Of a stretch of 64,000 nucleotides of DNA, positions 53,901-62,266 are shown in pieces. This DNA is from Cyanobium usitatum str. Tous. GTDB taxonomy: Bacteria > Cyanobacteriota > Cyanobacteriia > PCC-6307 > Cyanobiaceae. Below the pieces are notes generated by a model. It saw only the letters and a list, made by a program, of their open reading frames with translations, did no database searches and was not told the DNA's origin. Each line of letters opens with the position of its first letter. Position 1 is the first letter of the stretch. The position numbers were made by a program, and so were the translations under genes. Location of the stretch: the NCBI RefSeq assembly GCF_003011885.1, contig NZ_PXXO01000013.1, positions 1 through 64,000 of the forward strand. Reading direction: 5' to 3'.

Positions 53901-54764
53901 CTTGGTGGGTTTGGGAACGTAGGGGCTGGTGGTTTTGAAGCCCTGGCCGCGCCACTGGCTGGCGGCGGCACAAAAGCCGGCTTCCAGGGCTTGGCCGTGG
54001 CTGGCCCAGAGCTGCTGGAAGTTGTGCCACGCCTCGTTCCATAGGGCCTCGAGCTGGGGCGCCAAGGGGGCGTCGGTCCGCAGGGTTGCCGGCAGGTAAT
54101 CCAGGCCTAGGGCTGGATCGCCATCTAGCTGGCGCAACAGGCCCTCGAGGGTTTCGGGGCCGCCAACCTGTTGCTGCAGCCCGGCCAGCAGGTGGCTTGG
54201 CAGGGGCAGCACCTGCTGTTGCCAGTAGTCGTGGGCCACCTGGCGCACCAGGGTGCCCTTGTCGGTTTCGAGCTGCAGCTCCGGTGGCAGGCCCGCTTCC
54301 AGGGCGTGGCGCTGCAGGGTGCGGCGGCAGAAACTGTGGATGGTGGTGATGTCAGCGGCGTCTAGTTCCTCTAGGGCCAGCAGCAACCGGGCCCGCAACT
54401 TTTCGGCCCGCGGTCGTTGCTGCTCCAGCCAGGCGGCCAGGGTGGGATCGGGCGGCTCCAGATCTGGATTTTCCAGGCCTGCCAGGGCCCGCTGCAGGCG
54501 CTGGCCGATGCGATCGCGCAGTTCGGCGGCGGCGGCCTCGGTGAAAGTCACCACCAGCAGCTGGCGCAGCCCCAGTTCGGCCTCGGCCACGTAGCGCAGC
54601 ACCAACTGGGCCAGGGCGAAGGTTTTGCCGGTGCCGGCGCTGGCCTCCAGCAGCCGCAGCCCGGGATCCAGGGGAAAGGCATTGGCCTCAAATGGTTGTG
54701 GCAGTGGGAGTGGCAGGGCTTGTTCAGATGCCAAAGCCTGATCGCTGCCGGCAGACAGGTTCAT
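50982..54764 (-). CDS. recB: Exodeoxyribonuclease V beta subunit
   Basis: 1260 residues. UvrD-type helicase motifs: LLEASAGTGKTFALAQLVLR near residue 37, VTFTEAAAAELRDRIGQRL, VALIDEFQDTDPIQWRIL, RLVMVGDPKQAIYRFRGGDL and VLTVHRSKGLEYPVVICPYL. The C-terminal nuclease contains FLTGSIDLVFRQGERWWVAD with the metal Asp and the downstream DWKSNWLG. RecB unwinds 3'-5' and degrades duplex ends for recombination. It overlaps recC and recD by 4 bp each, so the three subunits are translationally coupled. Confidence 0.95.
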   Translation of the reverse strand: MNLSAGSDQALASEQALPLPLPQPFEANAFPLDPGLRLLEASAGTGKTFALAQLVLRYVAEAELGLRQLLVVTFTEAAAAELRDRIGQRLQRALAGLENPDLEPPDPTLAAWLEQQRPRAEKLRARLLLALEELDAADITTIHSFCRRTLQRHALEAGLPPELQLETDKGTLVRQVAHDYWQQQVLPLPSHLLAGLQQQVGGPETLEGLLRQLDGDPALGLDYLPATLRTDAPLAPQLEALWNEAWHNFQQLWASHGQALEAGFCAAASQWRGQGFKTTSPYVPKPTKDRCALVRGWIAAQPIGGDYGATAGSQGGGQGLLRDYFHPGAFLKVARSLEPGDGKGPGPSLPERPLQEAIAQVLDGPAEALVLHACHWGRAELGRRRRQSGRLGFAQLLEGLDPGEQASTPLLEAVGARYAVALIDEFQDTDPIQWRILSRAFQPERHRLVMVGDPKQAIYRFRGGDLRTYLLARQAAASFGGISSLRDNYRSSEALVAGLNGLMGPGLRRSDLAVPAVRPQATDTKLLLPAGQHPLQLLWLGGSRLAGEKPPSRSALERQLPDQIACFSAELLNQGLMQQRGEQRQPLGPNDLCVLVGTHRQAEAQRAALDRCGIASKLVSQGDVFESAGASALQRLLDALAEPGRTQRLRLLAASPLLGWSAEQIASASPEAWSNLAARLAQLAVELPRRGLLGVLASLLEQKGLAQLSLGGRLLADLQQCGELVAVRLHADQLGPAAAADWLRRLRLDPDRDIPDAHQPHSDVVDEAVSVLTVHRSKGLEYPVVICPYLWQAGAESRSGQSIGVRWHPGGPGGGQPEAVLDLHLNNNWGPGQGASQQQLGAELQERERLAYVAATRAKLLLVLAWGPALGQQGNPLHPWLFDQEQPPASDHDPYIGRSDAEWRERLEQAIARRQLPLTLVQPPASGQHSQLKPGPAAAGLSLQRGPVPSHGFDSSWGRSSYTSWTQGSHSAAPAAVEEGRETDALVTELEALASPGADSQDSPLAPFPRGAQAGDCLHRILEQLDYCQPLAVQAELVERELQRAGIAAQHGEAVLVGLEQLRHTPLGGPCNDFSLAQLEPGARLNEMNFDLPLGLVRTPDLARPFADHPEGWFGSAYAEQLAQLKVESRGFLTGSIDLVFRQGERWWVADWKSNWLGQRDDQGQPLHCGPRHYGAAAMAELMAANHYPLQAHLYLVALHRYLRWRLPGYRPEQHLGGYVYVFLRGVPGPTTASAVPGMFVEQPPLARLLQLDQALGGTP

Positions 54765-57700
54765 ATCAACCGCTCCCGCAGGGGACCAAGCAGCTCCTCA
54801 GCCCGGGCGGCTAGCTCACCGCTGGCCAACAGGGCGGCGCCGCTGAGTTCAGATCCGAAACAGAGGGCCTGCTCCGGATCAAGCCGCTCGCCGCGCCGCT
54901 GAAAACCGCCTTCCCAGGTTTCGATCGCCCGGGCTTCACCCTTATCGAGCAAGGCCCAGCCGGTTTCCGGTGGCACCGGCCAGCAGCTCTGGCGCCATTG
55001 CTGGCGCAACTCCAGCAGCCGCATTAGTTCGGCCCGGGCGCTATATACCTGGGGCGCCTGCAGCCGCAACTGCACGCCGAAGTCCTTGGCACCCCGGGCC
55101 ACAAGCACCCCATCCAGCGGCCCTTGGTCGGCGGCGGCGGCCAACAGCAGCGCCAGCCACAGCTCTAGCCGGTGGCGATTGCGTGGCCGGGCGGTGTGCA
55201 GCACCAGCACCGAACTCCCCCGCCACTGCAACTCCTGCTGGCAGTTTTGCCAGAGGGCCAGCTGGCGGCGCTCGGGGCCCAGGGCCTCGAGGCTGGCGTG
55301 CAGGCTGCGCCAGCGCTGACTGAGCCCGCTGGCCTCCAGTTCACCTGCCGCCTGGGGAGGCAGCAAGCCTTGGCCGCGATGGCGAGCCAGCCAGCCGGCG
55401 GGCTCATCGAGGCCTGCGTCTCTGGTGCTTTCGAGGGCCTGGCGCAGCAGCAGCGCCCGCCCGCGCTCATCGAGGCTGAGGGGCTCGAGGTCGTCGAGGC
55501 TGTCGGCCCATTCCCGCGGCCTTAGCCCCAATTCAGCCAGCCAGCTGGCCTGGGGGGCAAGCAGCCAGTCGCGCAGATCCCCGTAGGCATCGCTGGGTTG
55601 GGCCGGGGGCGCGCTAGGGGGTTCGCTGGCCGCCAGGGACCGGGGCGGTTGCGGTGCTCCGCTCTGCTGGCGTGGTTGATCGAGCAGCAGGCGGGCCTTC
55701 AGCAGACGCTCGTCGCAGCTGCCGGGCGGCCGCTCGCCGCTGGTTTGGAAATTGGCCCGGTCGAGGGGGTTGGCGGGGTGACTAATCACCAGTTCGCTAC
55801 CTCCACAAGGCAGCTGCCCCTGCAGCCACTCGAGCCACTGGCGTACCGGTGTGGCCGGTGGCAGCTCTTCGCCGCTGCGGGGGTCGCGGCTGCTCCAGGT
55901 CACCAGCAGATGGTCGCGGGCTGAGAGCAGGGCCTCCAGCAGCACGTAGCGGTCCTGGTCGGCCGGGTTGGGATCGCCGAGGTGGCGCTGCTGTTCCAGC
56001 AGGTGGAAGCCGGGCCGCTTGCTCTGACGGGGATAGGCGTTCGCATCCAGGCCCATCAGCACGATCACCCGATGGGGAATCGCCCGCATCGGCTCGAGGG
56101 CGCTGATGGTGAGGGCGCCGCTGCGGTGGCCAAACCGGCCCGAATCCGCAGCCAGGCGCTCATCGAGCACGGCAGCCACCACGGGTGCGGCCAGCTCCAG
56201 GTTGCAGCCGGCGGCGGCCTGCTGCCAGTCGTCAATGGCGGCTAGCACCAGGGGTAGTTCCCAGTCCTGGCCACTGCCGCCTGCCTGGTCGCCGTCGCCG
56301 AAGAGGTCGCTCAGCAGGGCCCGCAGGCAGGTGTTCCAGGCCAGGCAAGAGCGGGGTCGCCGCAGCTCCACCAGCCAGTGGCGCAGCCGGGTGAGCAGGT
56401 GCAGCCAGCGGCCCAACAGCTCGATGCTCTCGCCACTGGCCAGGGGGGCGGTGGCGGCCGGGGCCAGGCCGGGGTCGCAGGGCAGCACCAGGCCTAGTAG
56501 CAGCCGATCGATCACCCAGCTGAGGCTGCCGCTGCCCAGGCCGCCGCGTTCCTCCCCGTCGAGGCCCCAGTGGAAGCCCCCCTGCTGCAGCAGGGGATGC
56601 AGGGCCGCCATCTCGACACCACTGAGCTGGAAATGCCCCTGCAGCGCCGGACTCTCCAGCAGGGTTTCCAGGGCGGAGGCGGTGAGCCGTTCCCCCGCCA
56701 GCCGCAGCAGCTCCAGCAAGCTGCGGCTGAGGCTGGCTTCGCTTTGCTGGCTGCGGTCGGTGAGGCGCCAATTGAGGGCCACCCCAGTGGCCTCTTGATC
56801 GCCAAATACGGCCGCCACCAAAGGCGCTAGGCCATCCACCTGAGGCGTCATCACCAGCACATCGCGGGGCTGGAGCGTGGGATCGGCGGCCAGCAGCTGC
56901 AGGATGCGGTCCCGCACGACCTGCACCTGGCGCAGGGGGCCGGGACAGCGGTGGAACTCCATGGAGCTGTCTGCCGGTGCCCGCTGCAGCAGGGGTTGGG
57001 CAGCCGGATCCGCCAGTTGTTGCTGCAGCTGATGCAGCAGGGGCGCTGGCCCCTGGCCCCGATGGCTGCTGGCTGGGGCCACAAACAAATCCTTTTCCTG
57101 CCACTGGCCCTGGAGGCTCTCGCCGCTGCCTTCGAGCAACTGCTGAAACTCGCCGCCGAGTCGGCCGAAGCGGGCCTCCAGGCCAGGGGCCTGCAGTAGC
57201 CAGTCACCATCAAGGGGCTGCTGCAGCGCGATCGCATCGCTGAGCAGTTGGCGGCGGCTGGTGCAGCGCTGCCACAGGTCGCGGCAGGGGGTGAGTAGGT
57301 AGAGGTCCACATTTGTGTGCACGCTCAGGGCCTGCAGCAGCTGCACCTGGATCGGCGCCAGGCTGCTGAGCCCAAACAGGCGCAGGGGATCGGGCAGGCT
57401 GCCGGCCGGCGGTGCCTTGATCTGCAGCTGGGCTATGGCCTCTAGCACCTGCAGGCCGAAGGGCTTCACCCCCAGGCGCTCCCGTAGCCGCCCCACCAGC
57501 AGCCGCTGCCACTCCTGCTCCGGCGGCAGGGGTGGGCCGTCCTCCCCACACCACCAGGCTGCCAGCAGCTCAGGGCGATACAGGGCTAGGTCGTCGAGGG
57601 CGTCGGCGATGCTGCGGCCCAGTTGCCATTGGGCCAGCTCAAGGTTGCTGCCGTGCTGCGGGTAGCGGCTTAGCCAGTGCTTAAGCGAGGCAGCTTCTGG

Positions 57701-58018
57701 CTGCTCCACCAGCTGGGGGAGCATTTCCAGCACGGGCCACACCAGCTGGCTGGCACGCCAGGGATCCTGGTCTGCGCCGTTTTCGCCCAGCACCCCATTC
57801 ACGATTTGGCGCAGCTGGCTGCCAGGAAATGGGTAGCGGATGTTGGCGGCGATGCCGCCGAGTCCCACGGCCAGCTGTTCACCAAGCCAGCGGCTGGTGG
57901 GCCAGGTATTCACCACCACCTGCACCGTCTCGAGCGGCCCGGGAGGCGTGAGCAGCAACTGGGCGGCCAGGAGTTCGGCTAGGTGTTCGGCCCGGTTGCC
58001 CCGGAAAACTGTGAGCAC
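54761..58018 (-). CDS. recC: Exodeoxyribonuclease V gamma subunit
   Basis: 1085 residues. The family pattern is seen from the start: VQVVVNTWPTSRWLGEQLAV, RYPFPGSQLRQIVNGVLG, LPDPLRLFGLSSLAPIQVQL, LTPCRDLWQR, FHRCPGPLRQVQVVRDRILQ, PRDVLVMTPQVDGLAPLVAA and RAIPHRVIVLMGLDANAYPR. It is a catalytically dead helicase-like subunit that recognises Chi and holds the complex. It leads the operon; the 5' flank to the phosphatase gene (58019-58041) is only 23 bp on the same strand, so the promoter may lie upstream of that gene. Confidence 0.93.
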   Translation of the reverse strand: MLTVFRGNRAEHLAELLAAQLLLTPPGPLETVQVVVNTWPTSRWLGEQLAVGLGGIAANIRYPFPGSQLRQIVNGVLGENGADQDPWRASQLVWPVLEMLPQLVEQPEAASLKHWLSRYPQHGSNLELAQWQLGRSIADALDDLALYRPELLAAWWCGEDGPPLPPEQEWQRLLVGRLRERLGVKPFGLQVLEAIAQLQIKAPPAGSLPDPLRLFGLSSLAPIQVQLLQALSVHTNVDLYLLTPCRDLWQRCTSRRQLLSDAIALQQPLDGDWLLQAPGLEARFGRLGGEFQQLLEGSGESLQGQWQEKDLFVAPASSHRGQGPAPLLHQLQQQLADPAAQPLLQRAPADSSMEFHRCPGPLRQVQVVRDRILQLLAADPTLQPRDVLVMTPQVDGLAPLVAAVFGDQEATGVALNWRLTDRSQQSEASLSRSLLELLRLAGERLTASALETLLESPALQGHFQLSGVEMAALHPLLQQGGFHWGLDGEERGGLGSGSLSWVIDRLLLGLVLPCDPGLAPAATAPLASGESIELLGRWLHLLTRLRHWLVELRRPRSCLAWNTCLRALLSDLFGDGDQAGGSGQDWELPLVLAAIDDWQQAAAGCNLELAAPVVAAVLDERLAADSGRFGHRSGALTISALEPMRAIPHRVIVLMGLDANAYPRQSKRPGFHLLEQQRHLGDPNPADQDRYVLLEALLSARDHLLVTWSSRDPRSGEELPPATPVRQWLEWLQGQLPCGGSELVISHPANPLDRANFQTSGERPPGSCDERLLKARLLLDQPRQQSGAPQPPRSLAASEPPSAPPAQPSDAYGDLRDWLLAPQASWLAELGLRPREWADSLDDLEPLSLDERGRALLLRQALESTRDAGLDEPAGWLARHRGQGLLPPQAAGELEASGLSQRWRSLHASLEALGPERRQLALWQNCQQELQWRGSSVLVLHTARPRNRHRLELWLALLLAAAADQGPLDGVLVARGAKDFGVQLRLQAPQVYSARAELMRLLELRQQWRQSCWPVPPETGWALLDKGEARAIETWEGGFQRRGERLDPEQALCFGSELSGAALLASGELAARAEELLGPLRERLI

Positions 58019-58041
58019 AAAAGATGCTCAGCTGTGGGTCG

Positions 58042-58701
58042 TCATGGCAGGCAGCCTGCCAGCTCCTGGTTGAAGGAGGAGAGCCGGCGCTCTTGCAAGC
58101 CGTAAACGGCGTGAATAGCTCGGGTTTCGGGGCAGTAGGCCGAAAGCTCGCCGCCGTAGCAGGCGCCCGTATCCACCATCACGATCTGGCCGAGGCGACG
58201 CACTTGGGGCCCGGGGGTGTGGCCGATCACTACCTCACCGAAGCGACCGTCGTAGGCCTGCCAGAAGGGCATGCGGATGCTTAGGTCGGGTTCCCAGGAG
58301 TCGGGATTGAAGCCAGCGTGGGTGGCGAGCCAGCCTTCACCGGCGTAGGTGCGGGGCAGCTGCTCCAGCCGCTCCTGCCAGAGGCGGCAGTGGCGATCGC
58401 CGAGCTGGCGATAGGTGTCGCAGCCGGCCAAGGCCCTTTGAGCGGTCCAGTCTCCTTGCCGCAGGGCGGCCACTAGGTCGGCTTCGTGATTTCCCATCAG
58501 CCAGATGGCCCGGCCGGAGCTCACCAAGCCCCAGGCCAGCTCCATGGTGCGGCGGATCTCGGGGCCGCGGTTGATCACATCACCGCAAAGCACGAGCTTG
58601 TCGCCTGCAGGTAGGCGAGCTACCAGCAGCTCAAGCGCGTCGGCACAGCCGTGGACGTCCCCGATCACCCAGTGGTGGCAGGAACGTGTATGGGACGTCA
58701 T
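58042..58701 (-). CDS. PPP-family metallophosphatase (ApaH/Ser-Thr type)
   Basis: 219 residues. The complete PPP motif set is visible: VIGDVHGCADALELL, VLCGDVINRGPEIRR, LMGNHEADLVAAL, VIGHTPGPQVRRLGQ and VDTGACYGG. The active site would hold two metals. Substrate may be a dinucleoside tetraphosphate or a phosphoprotein; sequence does not decide. Start GTG/ATG near 58701, 23 bp upstream of recC on the same strand, so the two could be co-transcribed. Confidence 0.88.
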   Translation of the reverse strand: MTSHTRSCHHWVIGDVHGCADALELLVARLPAGDKLVLCGDVINRGPEIRRTMELAWGLVSSGRAIWLMGNHEADLVAALRQGDWTAQRALAGCDTYRQLGDRHCRLWQERLEQLPRTYAGEGWLATHAGFNPDSWEPDLSIRMPFWQAYDGRFGEVVIGHTPGPQVRRLGQIVMVDTGACYGGELSAYCPETRAIHAVYGLQERRLSSFNQELAGCLP

Positions 58702-58814
58702 CAGTCCATCGCGTTAGTTCCAGTCTTGCCTGCTTGACGGCCACTTGTCAGCCCCCCAGCGATTCATGTCGACCGGCCAGCGCTGGTACGGTCGCCCCAA
58801 CCAGTGACAGTCAG

Positions 58815-59138
58815 ATGAATCCAGCGTCGTTGTCGGTGGTCCAGCGGGTAAACGCCCTGGTAAAAGCCCTAAATGGCGCTAAGCGCACCAATGAGGCCTT
58901 GGCCCGCTGCGGCAACGGTGAGGAGATGCTCGACGTTCTGCTCGATGCCTCCGCCAAGCTCGGCCTAGGGCTCAGCCGCCAGCAACTGGCGAGCACCCCA
59001 CCAATCCGCGACTGGGTGTGGTGGAAAAACAAGGAGGCCTTACTCACGATTGGTGATAACAAGCCTCGCTACCAGCAGGATGGCGGTCAGGGAGCCTCCG
59101 ATGACGGGCCGCGCAAACGCTTCTTGGGGCTGTTTTAG
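58815..59138 (+). CDS. Conserved hypothetical protein with a Nif11-like helical body
   Basis: 107 residues from the ATG at 58815. A helical body (VQRVNALVKALNGAKRTNEA, then LARCGNGEEMLDVLLD) is followed by LGLSRQQLASTPPIRDWVWW and a polar tail ending RKRFLGLF. The first part weakly recalls Nif11-type domains, but there is no leader-cleavage or modification-enzyme context. No membrane segment. Its stop overlaps the convergent gene by 4 bp. Confidence 0.55.
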   Translation: MNPASLSVVQRVNALVKALNGAKRTNEALARCGNGEEMLDVLLDASAKLGLGLSRQQLASTPPIRDWVWWKNKEALLTIGDNKPRYQQDGGQGASDDGPRKRFLGLF

Positions 59139-59455
59139 GTCGCGCTGGCGAGGGCGTCGGGGATGGAGGTGCTGGGAGCCTCAAAGCGGCCCGTGGCCAC
59201 GAATTCCAGGCGCAGCTTCAGAAAGGTGATGAACTTCTCATCGGTGGATACCACCGCCGCCGCCGGCCTCGGCACGGCGCTGCCGATCGGTTCGAGTTGG
59301 GGTGCATCGAGAAAGGCCGGCCGTTTCACCAGCCAGAAGTCGATTTCCTTGCCCTGTTCTCCGTAATGGCGCACCCTTTCGCGCAGCACCTCCTCAAGGG
59401 GCTCCTCGACGGTGAGGAACGCTTCGCTGGCGGCGATGAAGTGATAAGTGCTCAT
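59135..59455 (-). CDS. MgPME-cyclase complex family protein (DUF2488)
   Basis: 106 residues. [20 protein letters not shown], then [20 protein letters not shown] and KRPAFLDAP match, from memory, the cyanobacterial/plastid DUF2488 family reported with the Mg-protoporphyrin monomethyl-ester cyclase of chlorophyll synthesis. The [20 protein letters not shown] end is typical. No catalytic residues are known; it is likely a scaffold or regulator. It is translated with pdxJ (4-bp overlap at 59452-59455). Confidence 0.78.
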   Translation of the reverse strand: MSTYHFIAASEAFLTVEEPLEEVLRERVRHYGEQGKEIDFWLVKRPAFLDAPQLEPIGSAVPRPAAAVVSTDEKFITFLKLRLEFVATGRFEAPSTSIPDALASAT

Positions 59456-60201
59456 AGCTGGCGGCTGCCGAACAGGGGGTCGCGGCGCGGATTCTGTATC
59501 AGCGCCTTCATCTGCCGAACAGCTTCTTCCAGGCCCACCGCCAGGGCCCGGGCCACGATTGTGTGGCCGATGTTGAGCTCCTCCATGCCTTCGATGGCGG
59601 CGATGGGCTCCACGTTTTGGTAGGTGAGGCCATGGCCGGCATTTACCCGCAGCCCGAGGCTGCGGGCGATGAAGCTCCCCTCCGTGAGCCGGGCCAGCTC
59701 GGCTGGCTGCAAACTCCAGCTGGCTTCGGCGTAGGCGCCGGTGTGCAGCTCCACCCAGCGCGCGCCGGTGGCGCGGCAGGCCTCCAGCTGGCTCGCCTCG
59801 GCGTCCACAAACAGGCTCACGCCAATGCCGGCATCTTGCAGCGCACCCACCAGAGCGCTGAGAGCTGGCTGCTGGCCCGCCACATCGAGGCCGCCCTCGG
59901 TGGTTACCTCCTGACGCTTCTCCGGCACCAGGGTCACCATGTCGGGCCGGATGTGCAGGGCGATCGCCTCCATCTCAGCTGTGGCGGCCATCTCCAGATT
60001 GAGCCGGCTGCGCACGGTTTGACGCAGCAGCTCCACATCGCGGTCCTGAATGTGGCGCCGGTCTTCCCGTAGGTGCACGGTGATGCCGTCAGCCCCCCCC
60101 AGCTCGGCCAGCAGGGCATAGCTCACCGGATCAGGCTCCACCGCGCGGCGGGCCTGGCGCACATTGGCGATGTGGTCGATGTTGACGCCGAGGCTGGCCA
60201 T
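59452..60201 (-). CDS. pdxJ: Pyridoxine 5'-phosphate synthase
   Basis: 249 residues of TIM barrel. [20 protein letters not shown] is the N-terminal signature, [20 protein letters not shown] follows, then the Glu in [14 protein letters not shown] and the C-terminal phosphate loop [15 protein letters not shown] and [13 protein letters not shown]. PdxJ joins aminohydroxyacetone phosphate and deoxyxylulose phosphate to form vitamin B6. Its presence with the DXP-dependent route agrees with a picocyanobacterium. Start at ATG 60201. Confidence 0.95.
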   Translation of the reverse strand: MASLGVNIDHIANVRQARRAVEPDPVSYALLAELGGADGITVHLREDRRHIQDRDVELLRQTVRSRLNLEMAATAEMEAIALHIRPDMVTLVPEKRQEVTTEGGLDVAGQQPALSALVGALQDAGIGVSLFVDAEASQLEACRATGARWVELHTGAYAEASWSLQPAELARLTEGSFIARSLGLRVNAGHGLTYQNVEPIAAIEGMEELNIGHTIVARALAVGLEEAVRQMKALIQNPRRDPLFGSRQL

Positions 60202-60326
60202 GGCTGGGGAGTGGTTGGCAGGCGGTGATACCGCTCAAATCCTATGGATACCGCAACCTGCGCCGGCTCAGGACGCCAGTTCAACTGCCCGCGCTCGAGC
60301 CGAGCTCCATTGCCTAGCCCCTAGCT

Positions 60327-61073
60327 TTGAGCTTGGTCGCATTTAACGGGTTGTTGGCGGTTCAATCCGGCCCATTGGCGTTGTCCACCCAGGCCCCCTC
60401 CTCCCGGGAAAAGGGGCTCTGCAATGGCATCAGCCCCTGGCTGGCACCGCTCGCCATGGTGGCTAGCCAGGACATTGGTCTGCGCTTTTTTTTCCGCAGC
60501 GTCCAGGTGCTTGGCAGCAAAAATCTGCCGCTCAGCGGGCCGCTGCTGCTAGCTCCGACCCACCGGGCCCGCTGGGATGCCCTGCTGTTGACCCATGCCG
60601 CAGGCCGCCGAATTACGGGGCGGGATTGCCGCTTCATGGTCACGGTTGATGAGATGCGTGGGCTGCAGGGCTGGTTTTTGCACCGCTTGGGCTGCTTTCC
60701 TGTGAGTCAGGGGCGTCCCTCCCTGGCCAGCCTGCGCTACACCGTGGACCTACTTGCTGCCGGTGAGCAGCTAGTGGTTTTTCCAGAGGGACGCATCGTG
60801 CGGGAAGAGATTCCCTTGCGGCTGCACCAAGGCCTCGCCCGCCTGGCCATGCTGGCAGCGGGCCAGGGCGTGGCGGTACCGGTGGTGCCCGTGGGCATCG
60901 CCTATGGTAATCGCCCCCCCCGCCGCGGGGATGGGGCCGTGCTCTGTTTTGGACCACCTCTCAGCTTGGAGGGCCAGGGAAGGCAGGCGGCGAGTGCTTT
61001 CACCGCCAACCTCGCCGCCGCCATGGCCGTGGTTGAAGACCAGGCCCAGGGAGCCCTGGGTCTAGCCCCCTAA
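60327..61073 (+). CDS. plsC: 1-acylglycerol-3-phosphate acyltransferase-like protein
   Basis: Up to 248 residues. The acyltransferase motifs are present: LLLAPTHRARWDALLLTHAA carries the H-x4-D catalytic pair, GWFLHRLGCFPVSQGRPSLA the arm that holds glycerol phosphate, VFPEGRIVREEIPLRLHQGL the substrate motif and VPVVPVGIAYG the last. It would acylate lysophosphatidate at the membrane. The start is unclear: only TTG candidates (60327, 60333, 60381) are found before the domain, no ATG. Confidence 0.85.
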   Translation: MSLVAFNGLLAVQSGPLALSTQAPSSREKGLCNGISPWLAPLAMVASQDIGLRFFFRSVQVLGSKNLPLSGPLLLAPTHRARWDALLLTHAAGRRITGRDCRFMVTVDEMRGLQGWFLHRLGCFPVSQGRPSLASLRYTVDLLAAGEQLVVFPEGRIVREEIPLRLHQGLARLAMLAAGQGVAVPVVPVGIAYGNRPPRRGDGAVLCFGPPLSLEGQGRQAASAFTANLAAAMAVVEDQAQGALGLAP

Positions 61074-61078
61074 AGTTG

Positions 61079-61642
61079 ATGCATATTTGTTTGCTGGTTG
61101 TGCGTAGGCCATCCCGCTTGATTTGTGGCTCCGCTTTGGCCTTGATGGCCCTCGCAGCGCCCCTAGCTCCGGCCAAGGTGCAAGCTCAGCAGGACCCCCA
61201 AAAGGCCCTGGAGTCCACCGGCAGCCCGTTCAATCTTGAGGGTGTGCGCGCCCTGTTGGTGCGCGGTGACGCCGCCGTTGCTAAGGGCAATCTGGTCGAA
61301 GCTCGCAAGCTCTACGACCAGGCTCGCGATGCCTGTCGCCGCCTGCTCGGCTTTTATCGCGACTTGAGCGGCTCCTTCCGCGGACTCGATGCCCGCATCC
61401 CCCGCGAAATGGACCAGAAGGGGCGGGAAGCTTTGGAAACCATGGCTCAGGCGAACCTGCGCTTGGCGGCCTTGTTCCGTCGCCAGAACCAGCCTGAGGT
61501 GGCGGTGCCCCTGCTGGTCGAGGTGGTCAAGGTGATGACCCCGACCAGCCCAGAGGGTCGCAAGGCTTTCCAGAGCCTGGTTGAGATTGGCTTCGCCGCC
61601 ACTCCCTACACAGCCGGGGCCGCGGCAACCCCTGGCAGCTGA
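61079..61642 (+). CDS. Exported hypothetical protein with TPR-like helices
   Basis: 187 residues. A signal peptide (LICGSALALMALAAPLAPA, cleavage near VQA-QQ) is followed by two or three helical pairs: ALLVRGDAAVAKGNLVEARK, ALETMAQANLRLAALFRRQN and VPLLVEVVKVMTPTSPEGRK. These resemble TPR-like repeats. Probably periplasmic or lumenal; a protein-binding scaffold is a guess from the repeats. No family name assigned. It follows the acyltransferase stop by 5 bp. Confidence 0.65.
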   Translation: MHICLLVVRRPSRLICGSALALMALAAPLAPAKVQAQQDPQKALESTGSPFNLEGVRALLVRGDAAVAKGNLVEARKLYDQARDACRRLLGFYRDLSGSFRGLDARIPREMDQKGREALETMAQANLRLAALFRRQNQPEVAVPLLVEVVKVMTPTSPEGRKAFQSLVEIGFAATPYTAGAAATPGS

Positions 61643-61679
61643 CCACTAGATTTCCCCAGTTCGTTGGCTCGTCGCTTCG

Positions 61680-61913
61680 ATGGTGCATCCAGACCAGGTG
61701 AAGGCCGCAATCACCTTGGCCATGCCCGATGCCCAGGTGGAGGTTGAAGACCTCACCGGTGGCGGCGACCATCTGCAGGTCACGGTGATCTCCGCAGCGT
61801 TCGACGGCCTGACCAAGGTCAGGCAGCACCAGCTCGTGTATGGCGCCCTACGCCAGGAATTGGCCAGTGAGGCAATCCACGCCCTAGCCCTGCAAACATC
61901 CACTCCCGCCTGA
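61680..61913 (+). CDS. BolA-family protein
   Basis: 77 residues, ATG at 61680. [20 protein letters not shown] and [20 protein letters not shown] match the BolA class II fold, with the conserved HQLVYGAL segment; the His in GGDHLQV is the likely cluster ligand. BolA proteins form [2Fe-2S] heterodimers with CGFS glutaredoxins. A CGFS glutaredoxin gene follows 4 bp downstream, which supports this. Confidence 0.9.
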   Translation: MVHPDQVKAAITLAMPDAQVEVEDLTGGGDHLQVTVISAAFDGLTKVRQHQLVYGALRQELASEAIHALALQTSTPA

Positions 61914-61917
61914 GTCC

Positions 61918-62241
61918 ATGGACGCCACTACCCGCCAACGCATCGAAGAACTCCTGGCCACCAGCCCGGTATTCGTTTTTATGAAGGGCAACAAGCTGAT
62001 GCCTCAGTGCGGTTTCTCCAACAACGTGGTGCAGATACTGCACTCAGTTGGGGTTCCATTTGAAACCTTCGACGTGCTCTCGGATGCTGAGATCCGTAAT
62101 GGCATCAAGTCATTTTCCGACTGGCCCACGATTCCCCAGGTGTACGTGAAAGGGGAATTCATCGGTGGCTCCGACATCCTGATCGAGATGTACAACTCCG
62201 GTGAGTTGCGCGAGAAGCTGGAAGTGGCTCTGGCTAGCTGA
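61918..62241 (+). CDS. grxD: Monothiol CGFS glutaredoxin
   Basis: 107 residues. FVFMKGNKLMPQCGFSNNVV has the active-site CGFS. The glutathione-binding TIPQVYVKGEFIGGSDIL loop is at the C-terminal end of the thioredoxin fold, and VPFETFDVLSDAEIRNGIKS precedes it. These proteins transfer [2Fe-2S] clusters and, with BolA, sense iron status. The gene is cotranscribed with the BolA gene 4 bp upstream. Its stop lies in a 10-bp hairpin (62231-62257). Confidence 0.95.
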   Translation: MDATTRQRIEELLATSPVFVFMKGNKLMPQCGFSNNVVQILHSVGVPFETFDVLSDAEIRNGIKSFSDWPTIPQVYVKGEFIGGSDILIEMYNSGELREKLEVALAS

Positions 62242-62257
62242 AAGGGGCAGCTAGCCA
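62231..62257. terminator. Bidirectional hairpin between grxD and the convergent gene
   Basis: TGGCTAGCTG at 62231-62240 pairs perfectly with CAGCTAGCCA at 62248-62257 across the 7-nt loop AAAGGGG. It contains the grxD stop and lies 9 bp from the stop of the convergent DUF6761-type gene. No long T-run follows, so termination is likely but not certain. Confidence 0.6.
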
Positions 62258-62266
62258 TTCAGCGAG

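Noticed and set aside
58815-59138. Nif11-type RiPP precursor
   Set aside because: The helical body only weakly resembles Nif11, and there is no leader cleavage motif or lanthionine synthetase in the window.
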